From: Siphonodentalium dalli
Taxonomy: Eukaryota > Mollusca > Scaphopoda > Gadilida > Siphonodentaliidae
NCBI GenBank assembly: GCA_032622095.1
Contig: CP136061.1
Location: forward strand, 127,298,754-127,362,753
Reading direction: 5' to 3'
DNA length: 64,000 bases
Under the pieces are notes generated by a model. That model was given only the letters and a program-made list of their open reading frames with translations. It did not search any database and was not told the DNA's origin. The first letter of the stretch is position 1. Each line of letters starts with the position of its first letter. This document shows positions 40,301 through 55,300 of this stretch, piece by piece. The position numbers and the translations under genes are program-made.

Positions 40301-43300
40301 GAACCTAGTTTACATATATCTACTTTAACCCTACCATGACTGGAGCTTCCTGAAATTTTGCGAAAACCCTGTGCCAATGCTTTCTCTTATATATGCAAGT
40401 CTCCCATAGCGAGCCTCACATATATAAGAGAATACATTGGCCTAACAATATTTACCATTGTAAGCCAGTGCATTATCTTATATATGTAAGGCTCCCTATG
40501 GGAGACTTGCATATATAAGAGAATTCACTGGCACAGGATATTTAATGCTGCACCAGCACTGCTCCCATCATGAAAGTGTTAAGTATTCAGATATTAACCC
40601 TTTCAGTGCCAAGTTCGATTTCCATCAATGTATCACATTATTATAATCAATAAATTTGAAAAATGATCAAGGAAATATGGGTTGATACAAAAATCGGACT
40701 TGGCACTGAAAGGGTTAGCTGTAGGCTAAAATACAACAATACAGTTTTACTTTTAAATTTCAGATAATTTCAAGAATGTTCACAGTTGCCAAACGTACAA
40801 TTTAGTTTTATTTTTGTTTTAACTGACTGACCTATATATCTTTCTGTGGAAAAGATCTACTAACCGAGTTATAATTATCCAAAAAAGCCTTAACCCTTTG
40901 AGTGCCAGGTCCGATTTTTGTATCAACCCATATACCCTGTGCCAATGCATTCTCTTATATATGCGAGTCGACCATATATTCCATGTTCAAAAAGCTAACT
41001 TATTTCATCAATTATAACAGCATTATATGCATGCATGCGTGTATTCGCGTTCCGAGTTGTTGAATAAAATAATTTTGAAAGTTATTTGGAGTTCACGTGT
41101 TTTCACGAAAATAATAGTAAAAATAGGGAAAATGCAACAGAACAGTTATTAGTCCAAGGTATATAACTAAGAGAGGAAAAGAGAATGTATTCGTCAATAT
41201 ATATATTTTTGAAGCACATATGCCATGTAACAATTAAATTGTGAACAATATGCAAAGTTTGGTATATTTGGCATAAAAATAAAACAGTTAAAGTTAGAAT
41301 TTGGTCTCGTTGCTAGGGTAATTTAATTGCATAGCAACTGTTGTTATGGGCAACACATTTGACAACCCAACCAACATGAGAGGAATGGGGAGGGAAACAT
41401 TAATGTGGACACAAAGTTTCTGGCGGTCTAAGCCCTTTCACTCGAAAATGTTCTAAAAACATTTTTTTAGTCCAATTTATGCAAATTTGGCATATCTAAT
41501 TTGACCTTGACCTTTGACCTTGACAGAGGTGACTAGAAAATTGCCAACAATTATTTTATTTATCGGGGTATCCCATAGCACATTATTAACATTGTTGGCA
41601 TATGGTACTAAAAATGTTTAGCAAAAATTGTTCTAGCCACATTTTCTCTGATCTGCCTCCTGACTAATAGGTCGCCTCGCATATATAAGAGAATGCATTG
41701 GCTTACCATTTTTTTTTTTTTTTTGACAATTTTTGACAATTTTAATATATTTTATTATATTCTTTAACAGACTTATTGTGTAGGTTTAGGGCCGATAATA
41801 TCGGCCCCTGGCACTCAAAGGGTTATCTTATAACCAAGCTTTCAACTAAAATTTACAGAAGAATAAATTATAATTACATGCAGAGAAAGCAATCATTGAT
41901 TAAACATCTGAATGACTACACCTTTACGACACAGATTTTGTACCTGAAAGTTCAACATACTTATAATCTTGAATCTTTCTCAGATGACTTTAATCCAAAA
42001 CTATGTAGTCAGGAACTCTATAAAGACTTGTGTTGAGACTGAGTTTACCTCCAATGTATAAGCCTGGTTTATAGGATTACCTGTGCATTAATGACCCATT
42101 ATAGCCAGGCATTAACGAGCTATTAAGGTGTAAATAAAAGCACACCTGTTTGAAGCCTGCCTCAAAGCAATAAGGACTGTTGCAATATGAGCAACATCAA
42201 ACAACAATGTTCTCTTACCAGGCGTATAAAACAAGACTGCATAATTTATACCATCATAACCTGGTTCCCTTACGCAATCAACATTCTAAGTGCAATCGGG
42301 AGCTGCACGTATACAATCTGATAAAATTGGATTAAACTCGGTAATCTGGAATTTTTGCCAGATATTAGACTCACATAACATCCAGTTGGGGGTGAGAGAC
42401 ATGTTTGGGGTATGAGGATGTGACACTTTAACCCTTTCATGATGGGAGCTGTGTTGGTGCAGCATTAAAGACCCTGTGCCAGTGCATTCTCTTGTATACG
42501 TGTATACTTCTCATAGGGTCCTGCGAATTGGATATTTTGATCGAATCGAATTCACGAAAAATCAAATCGAATCGAATATCGAATCGAATCATATATGTGT
42601 GTTGCTTCTCAATTAGGCATGTTTTGTTAACGATTAGACGATTTGTGAAACGTTCTATGAACTACATGCATGAAGTTCCATCACAACTTATGTGGCGATG
42701 AACCGTCGTTTGAGATACTATTAACTTCAATTTATAATTGTCGAGAGAAAAAAACAAATTAAAACGTCCATGCTGCCATCACAACAATTAATATATTACC
42801 ACTAAACCGATTATCAGAACTAAATTCATGCGAAATTTATATAGTTTGCATGTACATGCAAAATTGCAAATCGGCATTCGGAAACACTCGTTGTTATAAA
42901 CTTGAAGACGCAACAACAGTCGCAGGGTAGATGATTCCATAGATGGGTAGTTGTCCCAGATGCTTGCGATTTATAAGTCCCTGCACTGCCTGAAGCTTTA
43001 TCATGTTTAAAATAAACATGAATGACTGACGACATTTTGTCCAGTGTAAAAGAAAGCTCTGAAAGTCAACTTCAAAAGAAAACACCGCCAAAATGCACTT
43101 TTCAACACCGGGAACACGTGTTGTTTACAGTCTCAGCGATAACGCAGAATCTGAGACGGATAGACAATGGATAACGCTATCGGTTGCTCAGTCTCATAGC
43201 AACCGATAGCTACATGCGTCGTCGGTCCATCTGCAATCTCCGAGCTTTTGATACCATTTTAAAGCTATAATTCCCGTCGTATTTAGTCGTCCTATAGTGG

Positions 43301-46300
43301 CTAATTGCTGGCTATAATTATATTTAATAGCATGCGAACATCCGCGATGTAGAATAAGAATTATTAGGTGTATATATACATAATTTTCAGGAATTAAATG
43401 CCACAAAAACAGCTAAGATCGACATGTGTACTTGTCCGTAAACAGCCTACATTTCCGTCAAAGTATATTCGAAATTTCGAGTTGGCAATTTCGACTCTAA
43501 TTCGAATCGAATCTCGAATCGAATATCGAATATTCGCAGGAGCCTAACTTCTCAATGCAGGACAGAAGACTGGAAGCCGGACAAAAACGATTGAATTTAT
43601 TTCCCTCATAGTAGTGAACATCCATACCAAATTTCATTGAGATTATTTATCAACTGGTGGTGGAGATATCTGCTCGGACGTACAATAAAAAAAAATCCAG
43701 ACAAACAAAGATGAATAACTCTAGAAAGGAAAATCCGAAAAAACAATTGAACATTCCATTTAAATACCCTCATAGTAGTGAACATCCATACATAATTTCA
43801 TTGAGATCAGACAATCGGTGTTTGAGATATTTCCCTGGATGGATGGACATGACGGACAGATGGATGCCCTGACGGACGGATGAACATACAGATAAATGGA
43901 AAAACAGACATATAAATGTGCGGGCGGACGAGGTCAATCCAGTGTACTCCCCATTCTCTTCGAGAGTGGGGATATAAAAACATAACTTGTTCTTAACATC
44001 ATTGCTGTTTCCTGCAAACTTCAGCTAATCAGCGATATTCACCAAAACATCACAAAATATAGCAGCACCAGATGACCAGGCTCAGTACAGAATGTTCAAA
44101 CCACTATGATTGCATCTATTATAATCACAGAGGAAACTCTGCTGAAACATGCAGGTGACTTAGTGCTTATAATTGCTACGTGATTCAACTTAAAATCATA
44201 TTTGATTGTATCCTTGACTCTTAAGAAGCTCTTGTGGATATCTATCAATGTCGGGTTGAGGGAGTTACTACAACTTAAGCAGCAACAAGGACTCATTCGC
44301 TCTCGCTGTGATACTGCCATACCTGTCTCTAATTTAAGGCCCATAAGTTTTATATGGCAGGGGATGGAACCGCCTACTTCTCTTCTCAAGGGCAAGTAAT
44401 CCTCTTAAAATATTTGAGGTGCGTAGGCAACTATTACAGTTCTTTTTAGAAACTTTTATGTGAAATGTGTCCCATGCCTGCAAGCCTGAGTTTAGTGTGC
44501 CTGTCATTTTCAGAATGAGGTCCCCGGAGGGTGAATTTAGGGAAGCATTCCCGCATAGCGGGCTACCATCACCAAATTCACCCTCTGGGGACCTCATTCT
44601 GCTTAGGCCTCTAATTTTCTTTGGAAAGTTTGGTTTTTTTATATCCCCAAAATTGGCAGATGACACATAATCGAGGTTCCCAATGGGTGTACATCACAAT
44701 ATTCACCATTTGGGAACTTCTAAGCCATGCAGAATGAGGTCCCCAGAGGGTGAATTTGGTGAAGCTAGCCCACTAAGCGGGATAGCATCATTAAATTCAC
44801 CCTCTGGGGACCTCATTCTGCAAATTACAGGCACAATAATCTCAGACTTGCACGCATGTGATGCTATGCGATTAATATAGTTATGCCGAAACTAAGTACT
44901 ATGATGCGGCTCACTTTTAAAAGAAAGTTGGACTCGACGACCTTGACCAATTAGACCATAAAATATAAATTTCAATATTATCATCAGACTTTTTCAAAAA
45001 ATTGGGAGATGACTTCTACTTGACTTCAATTATTTCAATGATATATAGCCATAATTCTAAATCTATTAATCTATTGGTGGAGGAGGGGTGGGAACGATTC
45101 AGAGGTCGTGGGGCTAGACTGCTTAGTTTTTCAAGGAAGGCATTCTCAACAAATATTTATATGCATATTACTGATGCGGACCGGACCACCTAAGCCAATG
45201 CGGTCCAGTCCGGTCCGGTCCAGGCCATTCCGGTCCGGTACATATGCCTGGACCAGTCCAAAACGGTCTGGTCCACCTATAATAGGCTATATGTTAATGA
45301 ATTCTCTGTTTTCTCAAAGTTTTTACTCTGTATAGTACAAACTATAAGGTTACTGAGTTCAGTGCATTGCAATGAGTCCATATATGTACATTGTTTGCCG
45401 ATTGTAGGCATCATTGTCTGTCTCTGGTGGGATATACTGGGAACGATGCACGATAATAGTATTTCTAGTAATGCGAACATGCACTAATTAAATGTATTGG
45501 ACAGATATATAGCTAGGGCCAGAATGTGTTATAACCAATCTAACATGGCACTCAACTGATCGTATGCATGATTCGTATCATACTTATTTTCATTAAATTG
45601 AAATTTAAGTGAAATAACTATACTGATGACAATTATACAAATGTGTACTAATATTGGAGTCTTGGAGATTGTGATGGCTAATTGTATAGTCCTGACAATT
45701 ACAGTTATATACCTAAGTATACAACTACTATTGGATTAATGTGACTGTCTTGTGTGTGTACTATGTAATGTGGTTTGCATGTTTCTTCGATAATTATAAC
45801 CGTGAAAAACAATAGAATACTCGATTCTATATCCATCCAAATTGATTAGTTGATGCCATGTTACAGCTGTTTATGACAAATAGTTCCATACTCATTCAGT
45901 TGCATGTTTGTCGCATTGATAGGGTGCTACATAGTGTTGGCCAGTGTTACACCAATACATTATAAGGAAAGTGACATGTACAAAGTACATCTATACATTG
46001 TTTTCGTGGCATCAAACGTTTAATAGATATTAACCACTGAATGCGTCAATACATCGTTGCTAATTGATATGACTAGCAAATATGCAATAATATTCGCGAT
46101 AGTTTATTATAACTGAAGTAAAATAGTGGACCGGACCGGAGAGTACCGGACCGGCGGCAAAAAGTGGTCCGGTCCGGTCCAGTGACACCCGGTCCGGACC
46201 GGACCACGGTCCACCACTGGACCGCGGACCGGACCGATCCAAAGCGGTCCGGTCCGCATCACTAATGCATATTGGTTGATATGTAGTTTTAATTATTTGC

Positions 46301-49300
46301 AGAATGCTGGTGGACATTTCCTTCAATTTTTTTTTTTTTAGACCATTTGATTGTGGTACCTTGAATATTATGCATGATTTAGTTTTCATTATTGGGGTGT
46401 ATGATGGGGGCTGACTGAGTTTTAGTCCCCCCCCCTTTCTCCTATGTGTATGCTACTGTAATGGAACCGTAACCAGATATGTTATAGCAACAACCTTCCA
46501 GCATTAACTAACCAGAGATAAAAGAAATTTTATTTGGGAAAATATATTGGGGCAGAGACAATGGTCATCTAGTATATTTTTTTTCATTTGACCTTAGCCA
46601 AATTAAATTAAGAGTAGCCAATTTTTAAAATCTCAGCGAACCACCCAACTAATGTCACTGATGTATAAACACTCATATCAAGCATTAGCTTCAGTAATGC
46701 CCTAAATAATCGACTCCTTAATCACAGCAGAATTATGGGTAACTTTTCAGGATTTAGTCGAAAAAATGACTTGTTGCCATTCAATGAAAAGCTCTCAGTG
46801 AGAGCTTTCCGATGAATGACAACAAGCCATATTTCCAAACAAATCCTGAAAAATTACCCATAATTCTGCTGTGGTTAAGGAGTCGTTTATTTAGGGCATT
46901 ACTGTATAAAGAACACCAAGCCTGCAAATAGCATGCCTGTTATTTGCAGAATGAGGTCCCCAGAGGGTGAATTTAGTGATGCTATCCTGCACAGTGGGCT
47001 AGCAACACCAAATACACCCTCTTGGGACCTCATTTTGCTTAGGCCTCATCTTCTGGTCTCAAGTTAACATTGTTTTAGTTACTTTTTCCATTCAGGGAAG
47101 TTTCTATATATCCCATAATTTGAATTAGATAAAATGCATAATTGAGATTATTAATGGGAGAACATCATCAACTTCAGCTGGGGAACTTCAATCTGATCCT
47201 AGGTCTCCCATAGCAGTTGAGGCCTAAGCAGAACTAGGTTCCCAAAGGGTGAATTTGGCGAAGCTAGCCCACCATGACTAAATTCACACTCTGGGGACCT
47301 CATTCTGCGAAAGACAGACACACTCTTTGCAGCCTTGTATAACGCTGCCTATGATGACAAGAATAGACACTCAAGACTCGCAAAACTCATGACACCCCAG
47401 CCGCATGAGGTTACCTACAAACTGTCATTATAGTAACTACAGTAATGTGAGCTTTCAGATGAATGGCAACAAGCCATATTTCCGACTAAATCCTGAAAAA
47501 TTACCCATAATTCTGCTGTGGTTAAGGAGTTGATTATTTAAGGCATTACTGTACAAACAGCACTTATGGATGAACAACCGTACCAGTCACTGTCCAAAAT
47601 TTCAGCCAACCAAATCACTCGTACAAATTAAGGAAGACCTCATATATCATAGACCACAAATTAATCAAGGAATCTTCTTGCAGATTAAGTTCACTCAATT
47701 AGATGTCTTCTCCGCAATTTATCAACAAAATCATATTAACTTAGAACTGACAGAATAATTGAATCAGTGGTGTCAATTTATTATTACTTCCAGTGCTTAT
47801 GATCAATAACCTCAAATTGGCTGTCGGTATATTTGCCTAAGATGACCACAGAAGTCTTTGATCTTGTGATTCTTGTGTGGGTGGTTGTCTCCCGGAAAGC
47901 AACTGTGCAGTGGAAGGAAAATTTATATTTCTGAAGACATGACACCCAATGTCAATAGAAATTGGTTCAGTTAGAAGTAATGAATTGGCCAATATTAGTT
48001 TGACACATCGAACATCGACCATAATGACCTGCATTCTAAGAGCATACAAATAGTCTGTATAAATAATATTTGTATATTAAAGGGACAGAGCCAAATCTAA
48101 ATATCTTAGTTAAGTATTATATACATAATTTGAAATATTATTTAACATAGACAAACAAGCCTACAAATAGTGTGTCTGTCATTTGCATATTGAGGTCCCC
48201 AGAGGGTGTATTTAGTATTTGGTGGGCCAGCATCACCAAATTCACCCTCTGGGAACCTCACTCTGCTTAGACTCAACTGCTATGAGAGACCTAGGTTCAG
48301 ATTGAATTTCTCCAGTTTAGGAGGGCGAATTATGATGATGCTAACCCGCTGTGCAGGATAGCATCACTAAATTCACCCTCTGGGGACCTCATTCTGCAAA
48401 TGACAGACACATTATTTGCAGGCTTGATGACAAATTCATCAGGTCAGAAAACGACAGGTGTCACGATGAAATGGACACATATTTTTATATATCCTATTCT
48501 ATATTTTAATATAACTACATGTGTATTGACAAATTTACTTTCCATAACAGTACATATGACTCCGCCAGCAAATTTCAATGTGAAACCAGTAAATATATAA
48601 AGCAGAAACAATTTTAACCCATTAAATATCAGTAACCCATTAAAGGGGTACTGTACACTAAATCCGGCCATTTATGGGACCATCTCCTTTTATACTCAAC
48701 AGAATATATGTAACAAATGAATGAATTTGAACCATGGATTAGTGCAAAATACACTCATACACTTTATGAACGATGCAAACAACATGGTAATTATAATGAA
48801 AATGAATTTTCCAGTCATAATTTCATTTTCATTATAAATACCATGTTGTTTGTATTGTTAATATGGTGAATGAGTGTATTTTGCGCTAAGCCATGGCTCA
48901 AATTCATTCATTTGTTACATATATTCTGTTGAGTATAAAAGGAAATGGTCCTAAAAATGGCCGGATTTAGTGTACAGTACCCCTTTAAAATATATAAAAT
49001 CGATACTGATAGGTCATTTTGCATTATGTCATTTTGCATTATGATACCCAACTATTAAATAAATTATTTCAATCATTATTTAAATATATGAGAACAGAAT
49101 CCAAAAACCTCTTAAACAGTGTTGTATACTTTCACACAGCCATGAATTTGATCAGAATTCCGCACAGTCCTGGCACATGGCAAAATCTATTGACACTTCA
49201 TGCTGTGTAAATCTATCGGCTGTGGGACACCTTTAACATTTAATGCTTTATTAATGACAATATTATTTTGCCTGACATAATATCAATAAGGGAACATAAT

Positions 49301-52300
49301 GAAATGATCCAGATGAATGAGTCTTACACAACAGACTATGTGTTTAATAGGTACCCCTCATTGGTTTAACTTACAAATTACACACAAGGACAGGCCTGCA
49401 AGCTGACATGGCTCATGAAAACACAATCAGAGCTACGGGCACATGCTGGCACCAGGGCAGGTAAATTAGTACGCTAGACTTAAATGCTACTGAGACACAC
49501 TTTGTCAGAAAAATCTAACAGTGCAGGCCTTCAAGATTTATTTCAATGGGAGTGGATAGGTGTACCATCATTTCCGGTTGGAAATTAATTACCAGCAGCA
49601 GACAGGGGTGGAATAGTTGAATTCCCAAAGCTGTGGCAAATTAAGCCTAAAGTGTGTAATATTTTCACAATAGACCACCATGGCTTTGCGTCCAAATAAG
49701 CAAACATTGCAGAATAAAAAATACCATGCGGAATAATACTTCCATGACTGCAGCTTCCTGAAATTTTGAAAAATCCCAATTTTGCATAAGGAGCCTCGCA
49801 TATATAAGAGAAGGCATTGGCCTAACAATATTTGCCTTGACATTGTAAGCCAGTTCTTTCTCTAAAATATGCGAGGCTTCCTATGGGAGACTTGCATATA
49901 TAAGAGAATGCACTGGCACAGGATAATTAATGCTGCACCAGCGCAACTCCTTATAGAAAGGATTATCATTAACCCTTTGAGTGCCAGGTCCGATTTTTGT
50001 ATCAACCCATATACCCTGTGCCAATGCATTCTCTTCTATATGCGAGTCGACCATAGGTCGCCTCGCATATATAAGAGAATGCATTGGCCTAACAATTTTT
50101 CATCATTTGTTATTATTTTTTACAATTTTTTATAATTTTAATAATTTTTTTTAAATCTAAAAACAAAAAAAAGTGTACACCTTTCTGGATGTTGCGCCCT
50201 GCCCTTCCCCCCTGGCCTCGGATTCTTCTGGCATTCCTGCATTTACTATGTGACTTTGCATCGAATAAACTCAGGTCAAAGACTGTATACTTTCCCCATC
50301 TTACACTGGGATAAATGAGTCACGTTTGTCATGACACGATAATATAAAGGTGATATTGTACACTTTCATAGGACTTCTCTAATAGAAGTCCAATTTATAA
50401 ACTCTATTAGTTTTCTATCAAACTCAATGGGAAAAATATTCATGATATCAATTTCAGTACCCCATTCAGAATATTTCATATAAAATCATAAACGGCTATC
50501 ACTTTATAGAGGTCACACACTTCTAAAGTCCTAATTATTTTAATCAGGATTTTTCGACCCGGAGGCGGCCGTGCTTTGGTCTGAGATGAAATGGCCTGTA
50601 TGAACTAAGCCATGACTAGAAGGCTGGACCGTCACGAGCAATTCACGCACCTGTTTGTTTAGATATCTTCTGATCTCATTCACGTAAATTGTCACTCTGG
50701 TGTTAATGGATAGCCCTGTTCAGCAAACTCAACTACACATCAAAGCAATTGAAAGAATCTTACTTTCACGCACAGCTTCTAACCCTTCAGCTATTGGTAT
50801 ATCTAGTATAGAATTTGATAAGACAAAACGAAATACTTGAAAATATTGAAAAGTGTTCCTGTGAAGTATCCTGAATATATATCGCAGACATGGTCCTTTA
50901 GCACGTTCAAACATTCTTATGGAGGTCCACTATTGAATATTAACCCTTCCATGACTGGAGCTTCCTGAAAATTTACAAAAACCCAGTGCCTAACAAAATT
51001 TCAGGAAGCTCCAGTCATGGAAGTGTTAAGATACCCAGCATTAAGATATTGAAAGATTAAAATGGTTAACCAGGATTTCAAACATTGTTTATATTCTTTA
51101 ACGCTGCATCTCGGAAAAAATGGCTTGTTGCCATTCATCGGAAAGCTCTCAGCAATAAGCCATATTTCTGACTAAATCCTGAGAAATAACCTATAATTAT
51201 GCTGTGGTTAAGGAGTTGATTATATAGGGCATTACTGTATATGAACCCGAGGGCATTACTGTATATGAACCAAGGGTCTTCTCAGGATATAGTAATCCTT
51301 TTATTACTAAATGTATTGTCCAATTCAGTTCAGTCTCAAAGTATACATTGGAATGAACCATTCTTCATTTGTAGGGTTGTTTAGATAATATAAGCAGACA
51401 GCAGGCAGAGATACATTAAGGATTCACTTGTATGGATATGTTCAGCTAATGAGTTTAGCTAACTAAGATTGTTGGCTGCACTTAGTAGCTACATATTCCT
51501 GTAAATCAATCAACGACAATCAAGTAATTACTCATTAGTGACTATTCAACTATCAAAGAATTTAGCACAGCAAACGATCAAAAGGATTTTAAGGCAGAAT
51601 TTCACACACATTTCTGTGGATGAAAAAAATTAGATAGTTTCTGCTTAACCCTTTCTATACTACTCATTGACAAGTGGTTCCCTTAGGAAATGTTCAGATA
51701 ACAAGTTCAACAATCCATTTAGTTCCTTTAGGAAATATTCAGATAGTAAGTTCAACATATCGACAATAGGTCAATTGTTGAACTTATTATCTGAACAGTT
51801 CCCACCAATGAATAGGAATCCTTCAGCACTTGTATTATCTTTTTGTCTGGATTCTTCCATTCAGTTAGAAAAGAATCAACTGGAATGGTCCATTATTCAT
51901 CTGGAGGGTGTCCAGGAAATATTAGCAGACAACAGACAGACAAAAAGATAGCTTACATTTCCTGGACACCCTCCAGATGAATAATAGACAATTCCAATTT
52001 ATTCTTTTCTAACTGAATGGAAGAATCCATTTAGTAAAGAAAGGGTTAGCACACAGCCTAAGGCCTATCTGAAAAATCCCAACAGATGAATGAATGGGAA
52101 TACACAGGGTGTTTCCCTTCTTGTCACTGTCTTGTTTATATCTGAACTGTTGATGGTATCAGAACAAGTAGATAACAGTCAAGATACAACACTATGTAAA
52201 TGTCTGTCCTAAAATCAAGCCTTGAAATAACATATCTGTCATTTGCAGAATGGGGTCCTCAGAGGGTGAATTTAGTGTTGCTATCCCACAGTGGGCTAGC

Positions 52301-55300
52301 ATCACTAAATTCACCCTCTGGGGACCTCATTCTGCTGAGGCCTCAACTACTACGGGAGATCTAGGATCAGACTAGTTCCCCAGTTGAAGTTGGTGATGTT
52401 CACCCATTAGTCACCTCGATTATGCATTTTATCTTCTGCAAATTAGGGGATATTGTAACTGAACAGAAGGGGAAAAGTCACTAAAAAAATGTCAAGTTGA
52501 GACTATAGAAACTTCCCAGAAGATGAGGCCTAAGCAGAATGAGGTCCAAAATGGGTGAATTTAATGATGCTAGCCTGCTGTGCAGGGTAGCATCACTAAA
52601 TGTAACCTGGGGACCTCATTCTGCAAATGGCAGATGCACTATTTCAAGTCTTGCCTAAAATATTCCAGATCATGCTTCGAGATGATGAGAAATGTTCTCA
52701 TTTCACAGACTGAGATCAAAGCATTGCCCCAATGAACATCAATTAACTAAAGCTGAACGAACGATAATTCAGAATGAGCGGAAACCATCTAGACATTCTG
52801 GATGATCTGTTTCTGAGGGGATTGAGATAACGTAAAATGGCCTAAATGCTTTGAAATGAATGGTATATGTCATACTGTGTGTGGTTTAATATGCTCACAC
52901 CTGTGGGAATGAGTATAAATGTTAAGATGGTGTTGCACAATATAAATCATCATTCAATGAGCTAGCTTCAAACTTGTATGTGCTTCAGCTCGAGGTGGCC
53001 ACAATTTAATCTTGAGGTCTTGAGCATATGTTATTTGCCACTTTGAATCCGGCATCATTATAAATTAGTAGTTGAAACAAGGTTGAAGTTCTATTCAACA
53101 CAATTCTATCACTTTTAACACTGAAATATTCACATACAACAATCAGCTTTTAATCCTTTCATAACTAGGCCATCCTGAATTTTTGCGAAAACCCAGTGCC
53201 AATGCATTCTCTTATATATGCGAGTCGCCCATATGGAGTCTCGCATATAAGAGAATACATTGGCCTAACAATATTTACCTTGATCTTGTAATCCAGTGCA
53301 TTCTCTTTATATATGCGAAGCTCCCTATGGGAGACTCGCATATATAAGATAATGCACTGGCACATGATCTTTAATGCTGCGCCAGCACAGGTCCCGTCAT
53401 GAAAGGGTTAAAGGTCCATCCCATATTGTGGGATGCAGGGATGAGGTAAAACTATAACCAGCAGATTGCTATATTTTAGAAGCTTTCGGCTTCTTGGCTT
53501 TCATTGTCATTTATATAAGAGACAGCTACATCTGTGATGTATAGCATAATGATGACATTTCAGTTCAGTTGGATACATAACGTTAACTTTGGCGACACAG
53601 TCAGTTGGTAATGTGCGTTGTTGCTTTGAATTCATGTGTTTTTCAGGCCTAATGCAAAGGTATGGTTGTACCTGGCATTAAGTCCATTTCTGTACATGGT
53701 ATTTAATTGTCGGATCCAATTATCTTCCTTTACCTGTCGTGATGACCCGCCCCAAAGTATCTGGTAAACTGTAATATCCTGTACAGTAATGCCCAAAGTA
53801 TATGACCCTTTCGGTGAGAGCTTTCTGATGAATGGCAACAAGCCATATTTCCGACTAAATCCTGAAAAAATTTCCCATAATTCTGCTGTGGTTTAGGGGT
53901 CGATTATTTAGGACATTACTGTATATGGATTTATAAATATGGAACAGCAGTAATTCAATAAGTAATAACAACACTGCAATTCTAGGAACAAGCGTCTGAA
54001 CATTTCAACCAATTACCCTGCTGTATGGTTGATAAATTTCCAACTGGATGCATATTTTAGTCTATAAATTTATCAAATAGGAAACACTCAAACTCATGGC
54101 CTTGTTAATTTATCCTATATATTTGCCAGAAAATTAAAATATCTGAATTTTAGATTGTAATTTCCATACTTTATTATATGGTCCTACTTTCTAAAACCTT
54201 GTTAGAGACAGCTGCAATTAGCAAAGATTTCTTAATAGCTTCACTGCAAACTACCATCCCAGGACCTTTTCCATCCTATATCAATATGTAAATCAACAAG
54301 GAGTCAGTGTTGTAAACTTCAGACATGATGAGGATTTGCTCTTCAATTTGTAATAAAACAGTCATATTCCTTTCCATAAAGCCTTTGTGCCTGATGTTCA
54401 TGGTTATAATTAAGACATTAAGACTAGCCCATCATAGTCAAATTTATCCATTTTCACTGGTTCACAAATGAAATTAATGGACTCACTCATTGAGGGCAGT
54501 CACATTACAAGGACATAAATTTAGTGTTAGTCAGGTCCGTTTACCCTAAGTTTTATGGGCTAGCATGCAATCTGATTATTCTGTACTTGGTTCATATTTA
54601 TAATTTCTAGTACTCCAGGCACTCCGAAAATTTCTGCAATAAACTAATACAAATGTTCCATTGTATCAAATAAATACACTCAACTTGAAGTCTTTGACAT
54701 TTTGAAGTGAACAAGTCCAAAATTTGTAGGAATGGTGGGTTCGACCCACCACCCACATTTTTAGGTGCACTGAGGGCAGTTTGGATTTCACCAGATGTTA
54801 TCTAGATTTCAAGGCATTTTATAATCTTTTGATACATGGAGCTTGTTCATTTTTATTAGAATGAGGATAGGAATTTTATTGATGCAAATTCAACAAGAAT
54901 ATTTTAAGTCTGAAACATAATTATGATTGGTCAAGATCCACCAAATATTTTTTTTTCAAATCATAAAAAATTCTTCCTGACCAGAACACAACTTTTGATC
55001 TGAAAATAATTCCAGAGTAGTAGATGTTAACATCCATCCTGTGTAGTACTCAGCCACAAAGTTAAAGTGAGACTCCACAGTGCCTCAGTTGTAATGTGCA
55101 CAGCACATTATGCAGCCATATCATATCCAAAGATGGCAATGCTGGTATATTTCCTGATAAACATGGGTTGGTGACCTAATTTGTGTATCTGGGTAAGTTT
55201 CTCAGCTGTCAGTTAACAATTAATTGTTGAAACATACCATAGCATGCATGATATGTGAATGTGAAGAGTTGATGGAGGTCACATGATAGACTGGTACTTG

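Noticed and set aside
46060-46389. 109-codon frame rich in Gly, Pro, Ser, Arg and Asp
   Set aside because: It reads through the GGTCCGGTCC array of the hAT-type element.
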